Counted from the stretch's first letter, positions 1-9,992 are shown. The stretch is 50,152 bases of DNA from Burkholderiaceae bacterium (GCA_021208885.1 JAJOJF010000043.1:1-50152), one strand, 5' to 3'. Numbers and translations: made by a program. Notes: generated by a model from the sequence alone, not told the origin.

Positions 1-1702
<1,702 letters not shown>

Positions 1703-1711
1703 GGCTTTGTA

Positions 1712-2356
1712 ATGCGGCTGCGGTATCGTAAGATGCTGCAGCTGCTTTCAAATCTCAATACCCAGATGACCCCCGTAGCAACTAATGACGACATTCAAGA
1801 CTGGCTTAGGCGCCTTAAAGATGGCGACCAACAGGCAGCTGCTGCCATCTATCGTGGTTATTTCGGCTGTGTCAAAGGGTTCGTCAGTTTGCACGTTGAC
1901 GACTCAGTTGCCGTTGAGGAGATTGTTGATGACACATTTTTGGCAGCATTCTCCAATCCAGAGCGATTTGAGGGTCGTTCGAGTTTTAAGACTTGGTTAA
2001 TGAGCATCGCTAAAAACAAAAGCCACGATTGGTTGCGTCGCGCCAAGCGTGAGCCCGCACTATCTGGTGCGGATGATCCTATGGATCTTGAAAACTTAGT
2101 CGATCAAGCTTGGCCGGTGCTAGATCATTTGGCTGCTGAGCAGGTCAGAGCCATCGTGAGACTTTGCCTTGAGCGTTTGTCGGCTGCGCACCGTGAGGCG
2201 ACATATTTCGTTTTTTATGAAGAAATGTCGGTTGAGCAGGCAGCCGGTCAACTCAATTGTCCACCCGGTACGGTTAAAAGTCGCTTGTTTCACGCTAGGT
2301 TGAAGATGGCTGAATGTTTAAAGCATCGCCTAGATGGCAACGGGGTGTCAGCATGA
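1712..2356 (+). CDS. ECF-type RNA polymerase sigma factor
   Basis: A 214-residue sigma-70 family protein of extracytoplasmic-function type. Region 2 spans about residues 28-110, with DDSVAVEEIVDDTFLAAF and the following FKTWLMSIAKNKSHDWLRR (core binding and -10 recognition). Region 4 covers about residues 145-205, with an HTH in MSVEQAAGQLNCPPGTVKSR. There is no sigma region 1 or 3. The start at 1712 is favoured because AGGG at 1701-1704, overlapping the chitinase stop, lies seven bases ahead; ATG at 1736 and 1766 are alternatives. Its stop overlaps the next gene's start in an ATGA junction, and that gene looks like its membrane-bound anti-sigma factor. Tight linkage behind a chitinase suggests co-transcription. 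The target promoters are unknown. Confidence 0.88.
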   Translation: MRLRYRKMLQLLSNLNTQMTPVATNDDIQDWLRRLKDGDQQAAAAIYRGYFGCVKGFVSLHVDDSVAVEEIVDDTFLAAFSNPERFEGRSSFKTWLMSIAKNKSHDWLRRAKREPALSGADDPMDLENLVDQAWPVLDHLAAEQVRAIVRLCLERLSAAHREATYFVFYEEMSVEQAAGQLNCPPGTVKSRLFHARLKMAECLKHRLDGNGVSA

Positions 2357-3000
2357 CGCCGCAACAAAAGAGATTCGAAAGATTAGTGCCCTTCTACGTT
2401 AACGGTACGCTAGAAGGGGATGATTTGGCTTTTATGCAGGACTACTTAGCGCATCATCCAAACGCAGAACGAGCGCTCGCCCTGACCAAGCACATTCAGC
2501 AAACGGTGCAAACTTTGGTTCAGGAGCAACCGCAGGCTGCGACAGTTGATCGTTTTCTAAACAAATGGGCGCAAACCCAAACGGACCCACAAAACGTGAG
2601 GTTACCCAAGGCTGCAACTCACGCAGCAACTCACACGTCATCAGCCATGGATGAGCTCAGTGGGTGGTGGATCGGTCTAGCAGGTTTAGGTGTCGCGACC
2701 ATGGCGGCCACGCTGATGCTGATGCCAGGGTTTGCACCGCTTGGTGCTTTGCACTTGGACGGGTTAGATGGTAGGCCAGATTTAGAGGTGGTGCTAGCTC
2801 AGAACATTTCGCCAGATCATGAGACCGTTATCGCACATCTCAAACGATTCAACGGTCAGATCGTTGCGCAGTCTGAGCAAGACGGTTACCACCGGATTTC
2901 AATCGACCTGCAAAATCGGGCTGCAGACCAGCATGAGCTAATCGCCGTTTTACAAAGCGACGGTCACCTGCAAAGCTATACCCTGCTGGCGAGCCGCTAG
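2353..3000 (+). CDS. Putative anti-sigma factor, single-pass membrane protein
   Basis: 215 residues with the layout of an anti-sigma factor. A cytoplasmic helical N-terminus (residues 1-80, starting near RFERLVPFYVNGTL) resembles the anti-sigma domain of ECF partners. One transmembrane helix follows (about 105-124, WWIGLAGLGVATMAATLML). The periplasmic C-terminus of about 85 residues has alternating strand and helix patterns (LEVVLAQ, ETVIAHLKRFNGQIVAQ, YHRISIDLQ). No HxxxCxxC zinc motif is present, so it is not a classical ZAS protein. ATG 2353-2355 overlaps the sigma stop (ATGA), implying translational coupling. An upstream in-frame start at 2314 lies inside the sigma gene and is less likely. 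It converges on rfbC with only two bases between the stops. The sensed signal cannot be read from the sequence. Confidence 0.72.
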   Translation: MTPQQKRFERLVPFYVNGTLEGDDLAFMQDYLAHHPNAERALALTKHIQQTVQTLVQEQPQAATVDRFLNKWAQTQTDPQNVRLPKAATHAATHTSSAMDELSGWWIGLAGLGVATMAATLMLMPGFAPLGALHLDGLDGRPDLEVVLAQNISPDHETVIAHLKRFNGQIVAQSEQDGYHRISIDLQNRAADQHELIAVLQSDGHLQSYTLLASR

Positions 3001-3002
3001 AA

Positions 3003-3554
3003 TCAAGCCAACCACTGAGCCAGCGTTAAAGCTGTGCCCGGTTGGTCCTTGGCAGACAATGTGGGTGACACGTCAATTGGCCAGTCAATATTGAGCTGCG
3101 GGTCGTTGTAGGCAATGCTGCGCTCGTGTTCCGGGTAGTAGTAATCGGTGGTCTTGTAAAGAAACTCGGCGTAGTCACTTAGCACCAGAAACCCGTGTGC
3201 CAAACCAGGCGGCACCCACAACTGCTGCTTGTTGTCTGCGCTTAGACGGTGTCCGGTCCATTGCCCGCAAGTTGGTGAAGTTGGGCGAATATCGACTGCA
3301 ACATCAAATACTTCACCGTGTGTGACGCGAACCAGTTTGCCCTGGGCATGTTCGGACTGGAAGTGCAGCCCGCGCAATACGCCACGCTTGGAGCGGCTGT
3401 GATTGTCTTGAACGAAATTCGTGGGGTGACCGACAGCCTCATCAAAGTCGCGCTGGTTAAAACTCTCAAAGAAAAAGCCCCTTTCATCCCCAAATACCTT
3501 TGGAGTCAACAACAAGACATCGGTAATGTTGGTTCTCTGAATTTGATAAGGCAT
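3003..3554 (-). CDS. rfbC: dTDP-4-dehydrorhamnose 3,5-epimerase
   Basis: RfbC (RmlC) epimerises C3 and C5 of dTDP-4-keto-6-deoxyglucose, the third step of dTDP-L-rhamnose synthesis in the cytoplasm. The 183-residue length is normal for this cupin family. Recognisable segments are DERGFFFESFNQRDF near residue 23, RGVLRGLHFQ (catalytic His of RmlC) near 57-66, the central GEVFDVAVDIRP, and WVPPGLAHGFLVLSD near 112-126. It is the last gene of rfbB-rfbA-rfbC on this strand, five bases after rfbA. The rhamnose most likely goes into O-antigen or LPS core, in keeping with waaC and waaA nearby. Confidence 0.95.
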   Translation of the reverse strand: MPYQIQRTNITDVLLLTPKVFGDERGFFFESFNQRDFDEAVGHPTNFVQDNHSRSKRGVLRGLHFQSEHAQGKLVRVTHGEVFDVAVDIRPTSPTCGQWTGHRLSADNKQQLWVPPGLAHGFLVLSDYAEFLYKTTDYYYPEHERSIAYNDPQLNIDWPIDVSPTLSAKDQPGTALTLAQWLA

Positions 3555-3559
3555 GTGGC

Positions 3560-4465
3560 CTAGCCTCGCTGGGTGATGAGCGACAACAGGTATTGTCCAT
3601 AGTGGTTTTTTTGCAAGGGGGCGGCAAGCTTCTCAATTTGCTCGGCGTCGATCCACTTCTGGTTCAAAGCCACCTCTTCGGGGCAGGCCACCATGAGCCC
3701 CTGGCGTTTTTGTAAGGTGCTGATAAAGCTCGCGGCCTCCAGCAAGCTGTCGTGAGTACCGGTATCTAGCCAGGCGTAGCCGCGGCCCATGATTTCAACT
3801 TTGAGTTGCTTTTGCTTGAGGTAGCGTTGGTTGACATCGGTGATCTCAAGTTCCCCGCGTGCTGATGGCTGAATCGAGGCGGCAATGTCACAGACTTGCT
3901 CGTCGTAGAAATACAGACCGGTGACCGCGTAATTGCTTTTTGGTTGGGCCGGCTTTTCTTCGATGCTGACAGCCTGCTGGTGCGCATCGAAGTCGACGAC
4001 GCCATATCGCTGTGGGTCATGCACGTGATAGGCAAATACAGTGGCGCCGGTCTGAAGGTCATCGGCGTTTTGCAGCAGCTTGACAAGGTCGTGGCCGTAA
4101 AAAATGTTGTCACCGAGTACCAAAGCACTTGGCCGGCCACCGACAAACTCGCGTCCGATAATGAAAGCTTGGGCCAAGCCATCGGGCGACGGTTGAATGG
4201 CAAATTGAATGTTCATGCCCCATTGGCTGCCATCACCAAGCAGTGTTTCAAATCGAGGCGTGTCTTGTGGGGTGGAGATGACCAAGACATCACGTATGCC
4301 CGCTAGCATGAGGGTGCTTAACGGGTAATACACCATCGGCTTGTCGTAAATCGGCAAAAGCTGTTTGGATATACCTTGCGTAATGGGATAGAGCCGGGTG
4401 CCCGAGCCGCCGGCCAGAATAATGCCACGACGATTGCTTTGCTTGAGTGCTCGATAGTTAGCCAT
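3560..4465 (-). CDS. rfbA: Glucose-1-phosphate thymidylyltransferase
   Basis: RfbA (RmlA) couples dTTP and glucose-1-phosphate to dTDP-glucose, the first step of the rhamnose pathway. The nucleotide-binding signature GGSGTRLYP and the following [16 protein letters not shown] are near the N-terminus, with [11 protein letters not shown] further on, and the 301-residue length fits. I take the ATG at 4465, which overlaps the rfbB stop by eight bases (ATGGCTAA), instead of an upstream in-frame ATG at 4507 that would add residues unrelated to the family. No strong Shine-Dalgarno is visible before 4465, consistent with coupling to rfbB translation. Confidence 0.95.
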   Translation of the reverse strand: MANYRALKQSNRRGIILAGGSGTRLYPITQGISKQLLPIYDKPMVYYPLSTLMLAGIRDVLVISTPQDTPRFETLLGDGSQWGMNIQFAIQPSPDGLAQAFIIGREFVGGRPSALVLGDNIFYGHDLVKLLQNADDLQTGATVFAYHVHDPQRYGVVDFDAHQQAVSIEEKPAQPKSNYAVTGLYFYDEQVCDIAASIQPSARGELEITDVNQRYLKQKQLKVEIMGRGYAWLDTGTHDSLLEAASFISTLQKRQGLMVACPEEVALNQKWIDAEQIEKLAAPLQKNHYGQYLLSLITQRG

Positions 4466-5513
4466 ATTGTTTTTGTACCCACTGTCTGTAGTCACCGCTC
4501 GTGACATGTTCTACCCACTGTTGATTGTCTAAGTACCACTTAATAGTTTGTTTGAGCCCACTTTCAAACGTTTCTTGGGGCTCCCAACCGAGTTCGCGTT
4601 TGATTTTGCTGGCGTTAATGGCGTAGCGACGGTCGTGACCCGGTCGGTCTTTAACAAACGTAATCTGATCACTGTAGCTGCTGCCATCGGTCTTTGGACG
4701 TAAGGCATCGAGGTGACTACAGATCGTCTGCACCACGGACAGATTGGTTTTTTCCTGGTTGCCACCAATGTTGTAGGTGTCGCCCACGTTGCCCGATTCA
4801 AGCACACGAATGATGGCGCGGGCATGGTCGAGTACGTAGAGCCAGTCGCGCACCTGTTGGCCATCACCGTAAATCGGTAGGGGTTTGCCGGCTAGAGCAT
4901 TAAGAATTACTAGCGGGATCAGTTTTTCTGGAAAGTGGAATGGCCCATAGTTGTTGCTGCAGTTGGTGGTGAGCACCGGCAAACCGTAGGTGTGGTGCCA
5001 GGCGCGCACCAGATGGTCTGATGCTGCCTTGCTAGCGGCATAAGGACTGTTGGGTTCATACGGGTTGGTTTCGCTAAAGGGTGGGGCATCTGGTGTTAGC
5101 GTGCCGTAGACCTCATCGGTTGAGACATGCAAAAACCGAAAAGACTGCTTAGCCTCTGTTGTCAATGTCTCCCAGAAGCCACGAACCGATTCCAACAGAT
5201 GGAAAGTCCCGTTTATGTTCGTGGTTATAAATTCGCCGGGTCCGTGTATGGATCGGTCGACATGTGACTCCGCTGCGAAATTGACCACGGCTCGAGGTCG
5301 GTGTTCGGTTAAAAGTCTTGTAACCAACGTGCGGTCACCGATATCGCCCTGCACCAGGCTGTAACGCTTATCTCCTTGAAATACCAAGAGATTTTCCGGG
5401 TTGCCCGCGTAGGTCAGTTTGTCGAGGTTGATAATCGGTTCATCGGTTTGCTCGAGCCATGTATGAATGAAGTTGCTACCGATGAAACCAGCACCGCCAG
5501 TGACAATAATCAT
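4458..5513 (-). CDS. rfbB: dTDP-glucose 4,6-dehydratase
   Basis: RfbB (RmlB) is an NAD-dependent extended short-chain dehydrogenase/reductase that turns dTDP-glucose into dTDP-4-keto-6-deoxyglucose, step two of the pathway. The Rossmann motif GGAGFIGS begins at residue 6; the VSTDEVYG segment and the catalytic YxxxK (YAASK) are present. Length 351 matches the family. The ATG at 5513 is chosen because GGA sits about seven bases upstream and the family begins right at the [10 protein letters not shown] strand; an in-frame start at 5555 would add 14 unlikely residues. It is first of rfbBAC. Its promoter should lie in 5514-5680, shared divergently with the GntR gene. Confidence 0.95.
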   Translation of the reverse strand: MIIVTGGAGFIGSNFIHTWLEQTDEPIINLDKLTYAGNPENLLVFQGDKRYSLVQGDIGDRTLVTRLLTEHRPRAVVNFAAESHVDRSIHGPGEFITTNINGTFHLLESVRGFWETLTTEAKQSFRFLHVSTDEVYGTLTPDAPPFSETNPYEPNSPYAASKAASDHLVRAWHHTYGLPVLTTNCSNNYGPFHFPEKLIPLVILNALAGKPLPIYGDGQQVRDWLYVLDHARAIIRVLESGNVGDTYNIGGNQEKTNLSVVQTICSHLDALRPKTDGSSYSDQITFVKDRPGHDRRYAINASKIKRELGWEPQETFESGLKQTIKWYLDNQQWVEHVTSGDYRQWVQKQYG

Positions 5514-5570
5514 GCGTAATCCAGTTGATTTGGCGAAATTTTTAGCCTGCGTCAAATTCAGAGAAATTTA

Positions 5571-5583
5571 GTTGTTGGACAAC
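5571..5583. promoter_or_regulatory. GntR/FadR-type operator-like palindrome
   Basis: The 13-mer GTTGTTGGACAAC has perfect 5-base arms around a TGG spacer. It contains the TNGTNNNACNA core that many FadR-subfamily GntR regulators bind. It sits 145 bases ahead of a FadR-type GntR gene and 58 bases ahead of rfbB, in the divergent intergenic region. Autoregulation of the GntR gene is the simplest reading. This is inferred from the motif. Confidence 0.5.
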
Positions 5584-5626
5584 CCTACTAGATTTCTCTT
5601 CAAAGGTGTATATGATTGGTCAAAGA

Positions 5627-5640
5627 AGCGTTGTAACGCT
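5627..5640. promoter_or_regulatory. 14-base inverted repeat upstream of gntR gene
   Basis: AGCGTT-GT-AACGCT is a perfect 6-base inverted repeat with a 2-base centre in the rfbB/gntR divergent region, 41 bases before the small leader ORF. It may be a regulator site. It does not match the FadR-family core, so the binder is unknown. Confidence 0.3.
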
Positions 5641-5680
5641 CGTGTAAGCCACAAGAATCAATCACTAGGGGGATTGTAGT

Positions 5681-5731
5681 ATGAGTCGCATTGCTTTCAC
5701 CTTGTCATTGCTGGTCAGGGGTTTGTCATGA
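5681..5731 (+). CDS. Possible 16-residue leader peptide coupled to the GntR gene
   Basis: A short ORF, ATG 5681-5683 to TGA 5729-5731, encodes MSRIAFTLSLLVRGLS. A strong purine-rich Shine-Dalgarno (AGGGGG, 5667-5672) lies eight bases ahead. Its stop overlaps the ATG of the GntR gene (5728-5730) in an ATGA arrangement, the classical geometry for translational coupling. The product has a Leu-rich hydrophobic core and no recognised family. It could be a real upstream ORF that tunes regulator translation, or a chance ORF. Confidence 0.35.
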   Translation: MSRIAFTLSLLVRGLS

Positions 5732-6501
5732 ATAGCCTCGGACGCACCGTTCACAGCCGCGAAAATCGCCGTCAGGCCATGGTCAAGCCCGTTGCAGCAT
5801 TCGGGACGATGGCCAAACCAGACAACCTCGCTGACGAAATTGCCTCACAGTTGCGGGATCGAATCCTGAAAGAGACGCTTAGCCCAGGCCAGCGCCTGCC
5901 AACTGAACAGGCGCTTGGCGCACAGTTTGGCGTCAGCCGTAATGTCATTCGTGAAGCGATTGCGCGGCTGAAGTTGACCGGCTTGGTTGAAACCCGCCAT
6001 GGCGTAGGCACGTTTGTCAAACAGCACATTCAAAACCGGCCATTTGAAATCGAGCAGGAAGATTTGCTCGATTTCAAACAACTTCTCGATGTCTATCGTT
6101 TGCGTGTGGAAGTTGAGTCAGGTGCAGCTGCGTTAGCCGCCACTCACCGCACTTCGGCACAAATGGATGCCATTCGTTTGGCTTTGCGCCAAAGTGAACA
6201 GCACCCTGAGGATTGGGAAGCAGATGCCAAATGTGCTGTTGATTTCCATCTGGCAGTGATTCAGGCGGCCAATAACCCTTACTTTGTGCGCATCATGGGT
6301 CACCTTGATTCAGTTATTCGTGATGCTGTGCGCACATTGCGATTCCGCAGTCTGGGAACATCGCGCATTGATGAGATCGATCAGGAGCATGAGCGCATCG
6401 CCGAGGCCATTGAGCGTCAAGACGCCAATGCAGCGCGTCAGGCTATGCGTGAACATCTGGAAAACGGTATAAACGGGTATCGCAACCTGTTCGGAAATTA
6501 A
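5728..6501 (+). CDS. FadR-subfamily GntR transcriptional regulator (FCD domain)
   Basis: A 257-residue regulator. The winged HTH of the GntR family covers about residues 33-100 (LADEIASQLRDRI, LPTEQALGAQFGVSRNVIREA, ARLKLTGLVETRHGVGTFV). The all-helical FCD effector domain covers about 113-240, with a metal/ligand-binding His in DFHLAVIQAANNPYF and a late EHERIAEAI helix. Such regulators usually sense carboxylates such as organic or acyl acids. The ATG at 5728 has AGGGG upstream; Met at 5779 is a possible alternative. The neighbouring enoyl-CoA hydratase and TauE/SafE permease start 8 and 27 bases after the preceding stops, so the regulator may control that acyl-metabolism operon. A FadR-like palindrome lies upstream. 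Confidence 0.92.
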   Translation: MNSLGRTVHSRENRRQAMVKPVAAFGTMAKPDNLADEIASQLRDRILKETLSPGQRLPTEQALGAQFGVSRNVIREAIARLKLTGLVETRHGVGTFVKQHIQNRPFEIEQEDLLDFKQLLDVYRLRVEVESGAAALAATHRTSAQMDAIRLALRQSEQHPEDWEADAKCAVDFHLAVIQAANNPYFVRIMGHLDSVIRDAVRTLRFRSLGTSRIDEIDQEHERIAEAIERQDANAARQAMREHLENGINGYRNLFGN

Positions 6502-6509
6502 AGTCCTTG

Positions 6510-7291
6510 ATGGACAGTCTGATCGTTGAAAAAAAAGGCGCCGTTGGCTGGATCACGTTCAATGACCCAGCTAAATTAAACGCGATGTCTTATGACATGT
6601 GGGTCGCTTGCAGCCGGCCCTGGCATCGTTTGAGCACGATGACGACGTTCGGGTGGTAGTGCTCACCGGTGCAGGTGATAAGGCATTTGTGTCAGGCGCC
6701 AACATCTCACAGTTCGATAAGCTGCGTACGGCCGCGGATGCCGTCGCGGAGTACGAACGGGTTGCCGAAGGCTCTCAAAACGCCCTTTACGACTTCCCTA
6801 AGCCAACTGTCGCTCGCATCCGTGGGTATTGCATCGGTGGCGGCCTGAATCTGGCGCTTTGTTGCGACGTGCGTATTGCTTCGGATGACAGTACCTTCTT
6901 TTTGCCGGCAGGCAAGATGGGACTTGGCTACCGGTTTAGCGCGATTCGCAACTTGGTAACGGCCGTGGGTGCCGCTAATGCCTTGGACATTTTTCTGTCG
7001 GCCAGACGCTTCAATGCCCAAGAGGCACTGCAAAAGGGTTTGATTCAAATAACTGCACCAGTAGAGGCATTTGACCAGGTGGTAGAGGATTATTTGGGTA
7101 AAGTAGCTGACAATGCGCCTTTGACGTTGGCGGCGGGCAAACAGATGATCCGGCAGTTCCAGCAACTGCCCGCAAACACTGATTTGGAGAACATGCGACA
7201 GCTCATGCAGCAGTGTTTTGATAGTGAGGATTACGCTGAAGGCAAGCGCGCATTTGCCGAGAAACGCCCGCCAAATTTTCGTGGCCGTTAA
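6510..7291 (+). pseudogene. Enoyl-CoA hydratase/isomerase family protein, frameshifted
   Basis: A crotonase-fold protein that would hydrate or isomerise acyl-CoA thioesters. The N-terminus is read from ATG 6510 (MDSLIVEKKGAVGWITFND, ending LNAMSYDMW). The rest is in another frame from about 6602 (RLQPALASFEHDDDVRVVVL, then AGDKAFVSGANISQF as the first oxyanion-hole segment and GYCIGGGLNLALCCDVRIA as the second). The two parts join cleanly if the GGG run at 6601-6603 had one more G, giving about 260 residues, the usual size. As written, frame one stops at about 6658. A lesion in the host or a homopolymer error in the sequence would look the same. If intact, it likely acts in the pathway run by the adjacent GntR regulator. 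Confidence 0.85.
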
Positions 7292-7320
7292 GCCAAAGCT
7301 GACTGACGCGGCGAACCGCC

Positions 7321-8082
7321 ATGGTTGAATACTGGAGCACGCTTTTCCCGAGCACATCCATGCTGGTGGTTATGCTGCTGACAACGGCTGCTGGTGCCAC
7401 TATGCGAGCATTCTCCGGATTTGGCAGTGGTCTGTTGCTCGCCCCGGTGTTAAGCCTTTATCTGCCTCCCACCGATGTGGTGGCCATAGTGGTCATTATC
7501 AACTTGCTTGGCACAGTTCAAATGTTGCCAGGCGTCTGGAAAGACATTGACTGGCAGGTCGTTTGGCGTATGGTGCCACCAGCTCTGGTGGGCGTGCCGT
7601 TAGGGTGGCTGTTGCTAAATTTCTTGGACCCTACAGCAGTCCGACGGTTGGTCTCTTTAGTCGTGATAATTCTTGCCTTGTTGTTGCTGTCTGGCTGGGT
7701 CTATCGTGGCGCACGAGGACGACTTCAGGATAGTGTGGCCGGGGTGTCGAGTGGCATGCTAACGGGTGTGGCTGGGATCGGAGGCCCGCCTTTTATTCTT
7801 TACATGCTGTCTGCGCCGAATTACACCCCCTCTTCTTTCAGAACATTCTTTACCATCTACTTCGCCTTTGCCCAAACTTTTACGCTTGCGGTTTTGTTGA
7901 TTAACGGAGCGCTAGGGCCCGCCCAATTCGCCTATGCTGGTACCCTGGTTCCCGTGCATGTGTTGGCAACTGCTCTGGGGTCTTATCTTTTTGTAAAAGC
8001 CCTTAAAAATCGGGCACACCAGATCAAGCGTATTTCGTTGCTGCTGTTATTGGCTGTTGGCGTTCTCGTTTTGCTTTTGTAG
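7321..8082 (+). CDS. TauE/SafE family membrane permease
   Basis: 253 residues, almost wholly hydrophobic, with seven to eight predicted transmembrane helices. The family duplication is visible: GATMRAFSGFGSGLLLAPVL near the start and AGVSSGMLTGVAGIGGPPFI around residue 140. The latter is the glycine-rich signature of TauE/SafE (formerly DUF81) proteins. Members export or import sulfonates, sulfite or organic anions across the inner membrane. The substrate here cannot be deduced; neighbourhood with a FadR-type regulator and an enoyl-CoA hydratase hints at an organic acid. It follows the hydratase by 29 bases and has no strong ribosome site. It could be co-transcribed with the hydratase. Confidence 0.88.
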   Translation: MVEYWSTLFPSTSMLVVMLLTTAAGATMRAFSGFGSGLLLAPVLSLYLPPTDVVAIVVIINLLGTVQMLPGVWKDIDWQVVWRMVPPALVGVPLGWLLLNFLDPTAVRRLVSLVVIILALLLLSGWVYRGARGRLQDSVAGVSSGMLTGVAGIGGPPFILYMLSAPNYTPSSFRTFFTIYFAFAQTFTLAVLLINGALGPAQFAYAGTLVPVHVLATALGSYLFVKALKNRAHQIKRISLLLLLAVGVLVLLL

Positions 8083-8097
8083 CTTGCGGGCTCGCCA

Positions 8098-8103
8098 TAC
8101 AAT
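8098..8103 (+). promoter_or_regulatory. Candidate -10 element for rfbD, close to its start codon
   Basis: TACAAT lies six bases before the rfbD ATG at 8110. Initiation about seven bases downstream of the hexamer would give a leaderless or nearly leaderless transcript, and no Shine-Dalgarno is present. The -35 region at a 17-base spacing is poor (TTTTGT). This is inference only. Confidence 0.25.
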
Positions 8104-8109
8104 GCGAGC

Positions 8110-9033
8110 ATGTCTGAATCCTCAAAATTACTTCGAGTATTGCTGCTAGGCGCCAATGGGCAAGTTGGCCGTGCCTGGCAAGAGACCCTGCATGGCGTCA
8201 ACGTGGTGGCTGCCCTAGGACGGGACCAGCTCGATATCGGCGATCTAGATAGGCTTGGTGACAGGCTTTATGACTTAGCCGAAGCGATCAAGCCGAACGT
8301 GATTGTTAACGCAGCAGCCTACACTGCCGTGGATCGCGCCGAGGATGAGGAGCAGCTCGCCTACGATATCAATGCCTTGGCCCCGGGTGTTATAGCTTCA
8401 GTTGCTTCCAATCTGGGTGTGCCTATGGTGCACTATTCAACGGACTATGTGTTTGATGGCCATGGCCAAGCCCCTTTTATTGAGACCGATGCGCCATCTC
8501 CCTTATCTGTCTATGGACGCAGCAAGTTGGCTGGCGAGCGAGCGGTTCAGGCTGTCGGTGGCGCTCATCTGATTTTGCGGACAAGCTGGGTTTTTGGCGT
8601 GCATGGGCAAAACTTTTTAAAAACCATGCTGCGTTTAGCCCAAACGCGAGACGAATTGCGAGTGGTCAATGATCAGGTAGGTGCGCCTACATCAGCTGAT
8701 CTATTGGCAAAAGTGCCCTCGCAGATGCTGCAACAAATACAGCACCCGTCGGATCCCCGCTGGGGTGTTTATCATTTGTGTCCGACCGGTTACACCAGCT
8801 GGCACGGCTATGCGGTTTATTTGATTGAGAAAGCTCGGGAAATGGGCTGGCCTATTCAGCTTGCCAACGAATCGATTATCGGAATAGCCTCCAGTGAGTT
8901 TCCAGTCAAGGCTCGTCGTCCGCACAATTCGCGACTGTCGACACAAAAGCTGCAGCAAACATTTGCCATTGCCTTGCCAGACTGGCGTGTTGGTGTTGAT
9001 CAGGTTCTGCAAGTTTTGGAGCCTGGCGCATGA
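8110..9033 (+). CDS. rfbD: dTDP-4-dehydrorhamnose reductase
   Basis: RfbD (RmlD) makes the last step of dTDP-L-rhamnose synthesis, NAD(P)H reduction of the 4-keto group. Visible motifs are GANGQVGRAW (nucleotide binding) near residue 14, NAAAYTAVDRAEDE, STDYVFDG, and the catalytic YGRSK. Its 307 residues are normal. The other three pathway genes (rfbBAC) are 2.6 kb away on the opposite strand, separated by a regulator, a hydratase and a permease. rfbD instead heads an LPS operon with waaC, whose ATG overlaps its stop (ATGA), and waaA. The promoter may abut the start codon (TACAAT at 8098-8103). Confidence 0.95.
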   Translation: MSESSKLLRVLLLGANGQVGRAWQETLHGVNVVAALGRDQLDIGDLDRLGDRLYDLAEAIKPNVIVNAAAYTAVDRAEDEEQLAYDINALAPGVIASVASNLGVPMVHYSTDYVFDGHGQAPFIETDAPSPLSVYGRSKLAGERAVQAVGGAHLILRTSWVFGVHGQNFLKTMLRLAQTRDELRVVNDQVGAPTSADLLAKVPSQMLQQIQHPSDPRWGVYHLCPTGYTSWHGYAVYLIEKAREMGWPIQLANESIIGIASSEFPVKARRPHNSRLSTQKLQQTFAIALPDWRVGVDQVLQVLEPGA

Positions 9034-9992
9034 GGGTGCTGATTGTTCGGACCTCTTCGCTAGGCGACTTGGTGCACATGCTACCCGCAATTAGTGACAT
9101 TGCCGCCAGAGTTGCAGGGGTCACGATTGATTGGGTGGTTGAAGAGGCTTTCAGTGAAATTCCCGGTTGGCATCCCGCAGTCAATGAAGTGATTACGGTG
9201 GCGCATCGCCGTTGGCGCAAGGCTTGGCTATCTCGCCGTTCGCGCACTGAACGCGCCGCAGTTCTTGAAAAAATCCGAGACAACCGATATGACTTAGTGC
9301 TTGATATGCAGGCGCTCTTGAAGTCAATCTGGCTGGTGCGGGCCGCAAGCGGCATCAAGCATGGGCTGGACTGGCGTAGTGCACGCGAGCCGCTGTGCAG
9401 CCTGTTTTATGACGAACGCCACCACGTCGAATTCTGGCAGCCCGCTGTGTTGCGTCAGCGTCAACTTGCCGCTGCTGCATTTGCATACCAATGGCTAGGC
9501 GAGCCGGATTTTGGGCTGCAGCGATTTGCGGTTAACAAGCCCGCACAAACCCCGTATGCGGTCATCATGCCGTCGGCAAGCAGGGAAGACAAGCTGTGGC
9601 CCTCCGAATATTGGCAGGCTGTGTTTGACCGTTTGCAGTCTATGGGAATGGAGCTTGTTTTGTTGGCAGGCAACGAGCAAGAGAATGCACGTGCCGCTGA
9701 ATTACTTCAAGCTCGCGATTGTGCTCGCGTTCAACCGCGCTCAACACTGACTGAGCTGGCGCAATTAATGGCAGGTGCCCGAATCATGGTCGGTTTAGAC
9801 AGCGGCTTGACGCATCTATCCGCAGCACTTGGCATAGATACCATTGGCATCTATAAGGCATCAACCCCGGTTCGTACCCCGCTCGTTGGTTCAGGCTACA
9901 CAGCAAGCCTTGGTGATCGCGGTAAAGAGCCCACTGTTCACAGTGTGCTTGTCTCTGTCGATGCGGCATTAACGATGCACTTAAACCAGTAA
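9030..9992 (+). CDS. waaC: Lipopolysaccharide heptosyltransferase I
   Basis: WaaC adds the first L-glycero-D-manno-heptose to Kdo of the LPS inner core at the cytoplasmic face of the inner membrane. It is a GT-B family GT9 enzyme of 320 residues. The N-terminal RTSSLGDLVHMLPAISD and the C-terminal ADP-heptose-binding LDSGLTHLSAALG are diagnostic, and the middle linker DWRSAREPLCSLFYD is also typical of WaaC. ATGA overlap with rfbD implies coupled translation. waaA follows 70 bases later, giving an LPS core operon. The distinction from heptosyltransferase II rests on the N-terminal motif and size. Confidence 0.92.
   Translation: MRVLIVRTSSLGDLVHMLPAISDIAARVAGVTIDWVVEEAFSEIPGWHPAVNEVITVAHRRWRKAWLSRRSRTERAAVLEKIRDNRYDLVLDMQALLKSIWLVRAASGIKHGLDWRSAREPLCSLFYDERHHVEFWQPAVLRQRQLAAAAFAYQWLGEPDFGLQRFAVNKPAQTPYAVIMPSASREDKLWPSEYWQAVFDRLQSMGMELVLLAGNEQENARAAELLQARDCARVQPRSTLTELAQLMAGARIMVGLDSGLTHLSAALGIDTIGIYKASTPVRTPLVGSGYTASLGDRGKEPTVHSVLVSVDAALTMHLNQ

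Noticed and set aside
6707..7357. Minus-strand 216-residue ORF
   Set aside because: Shadow of the enoyl-CoA hydratase, whose motifs are clear on the plus strand.
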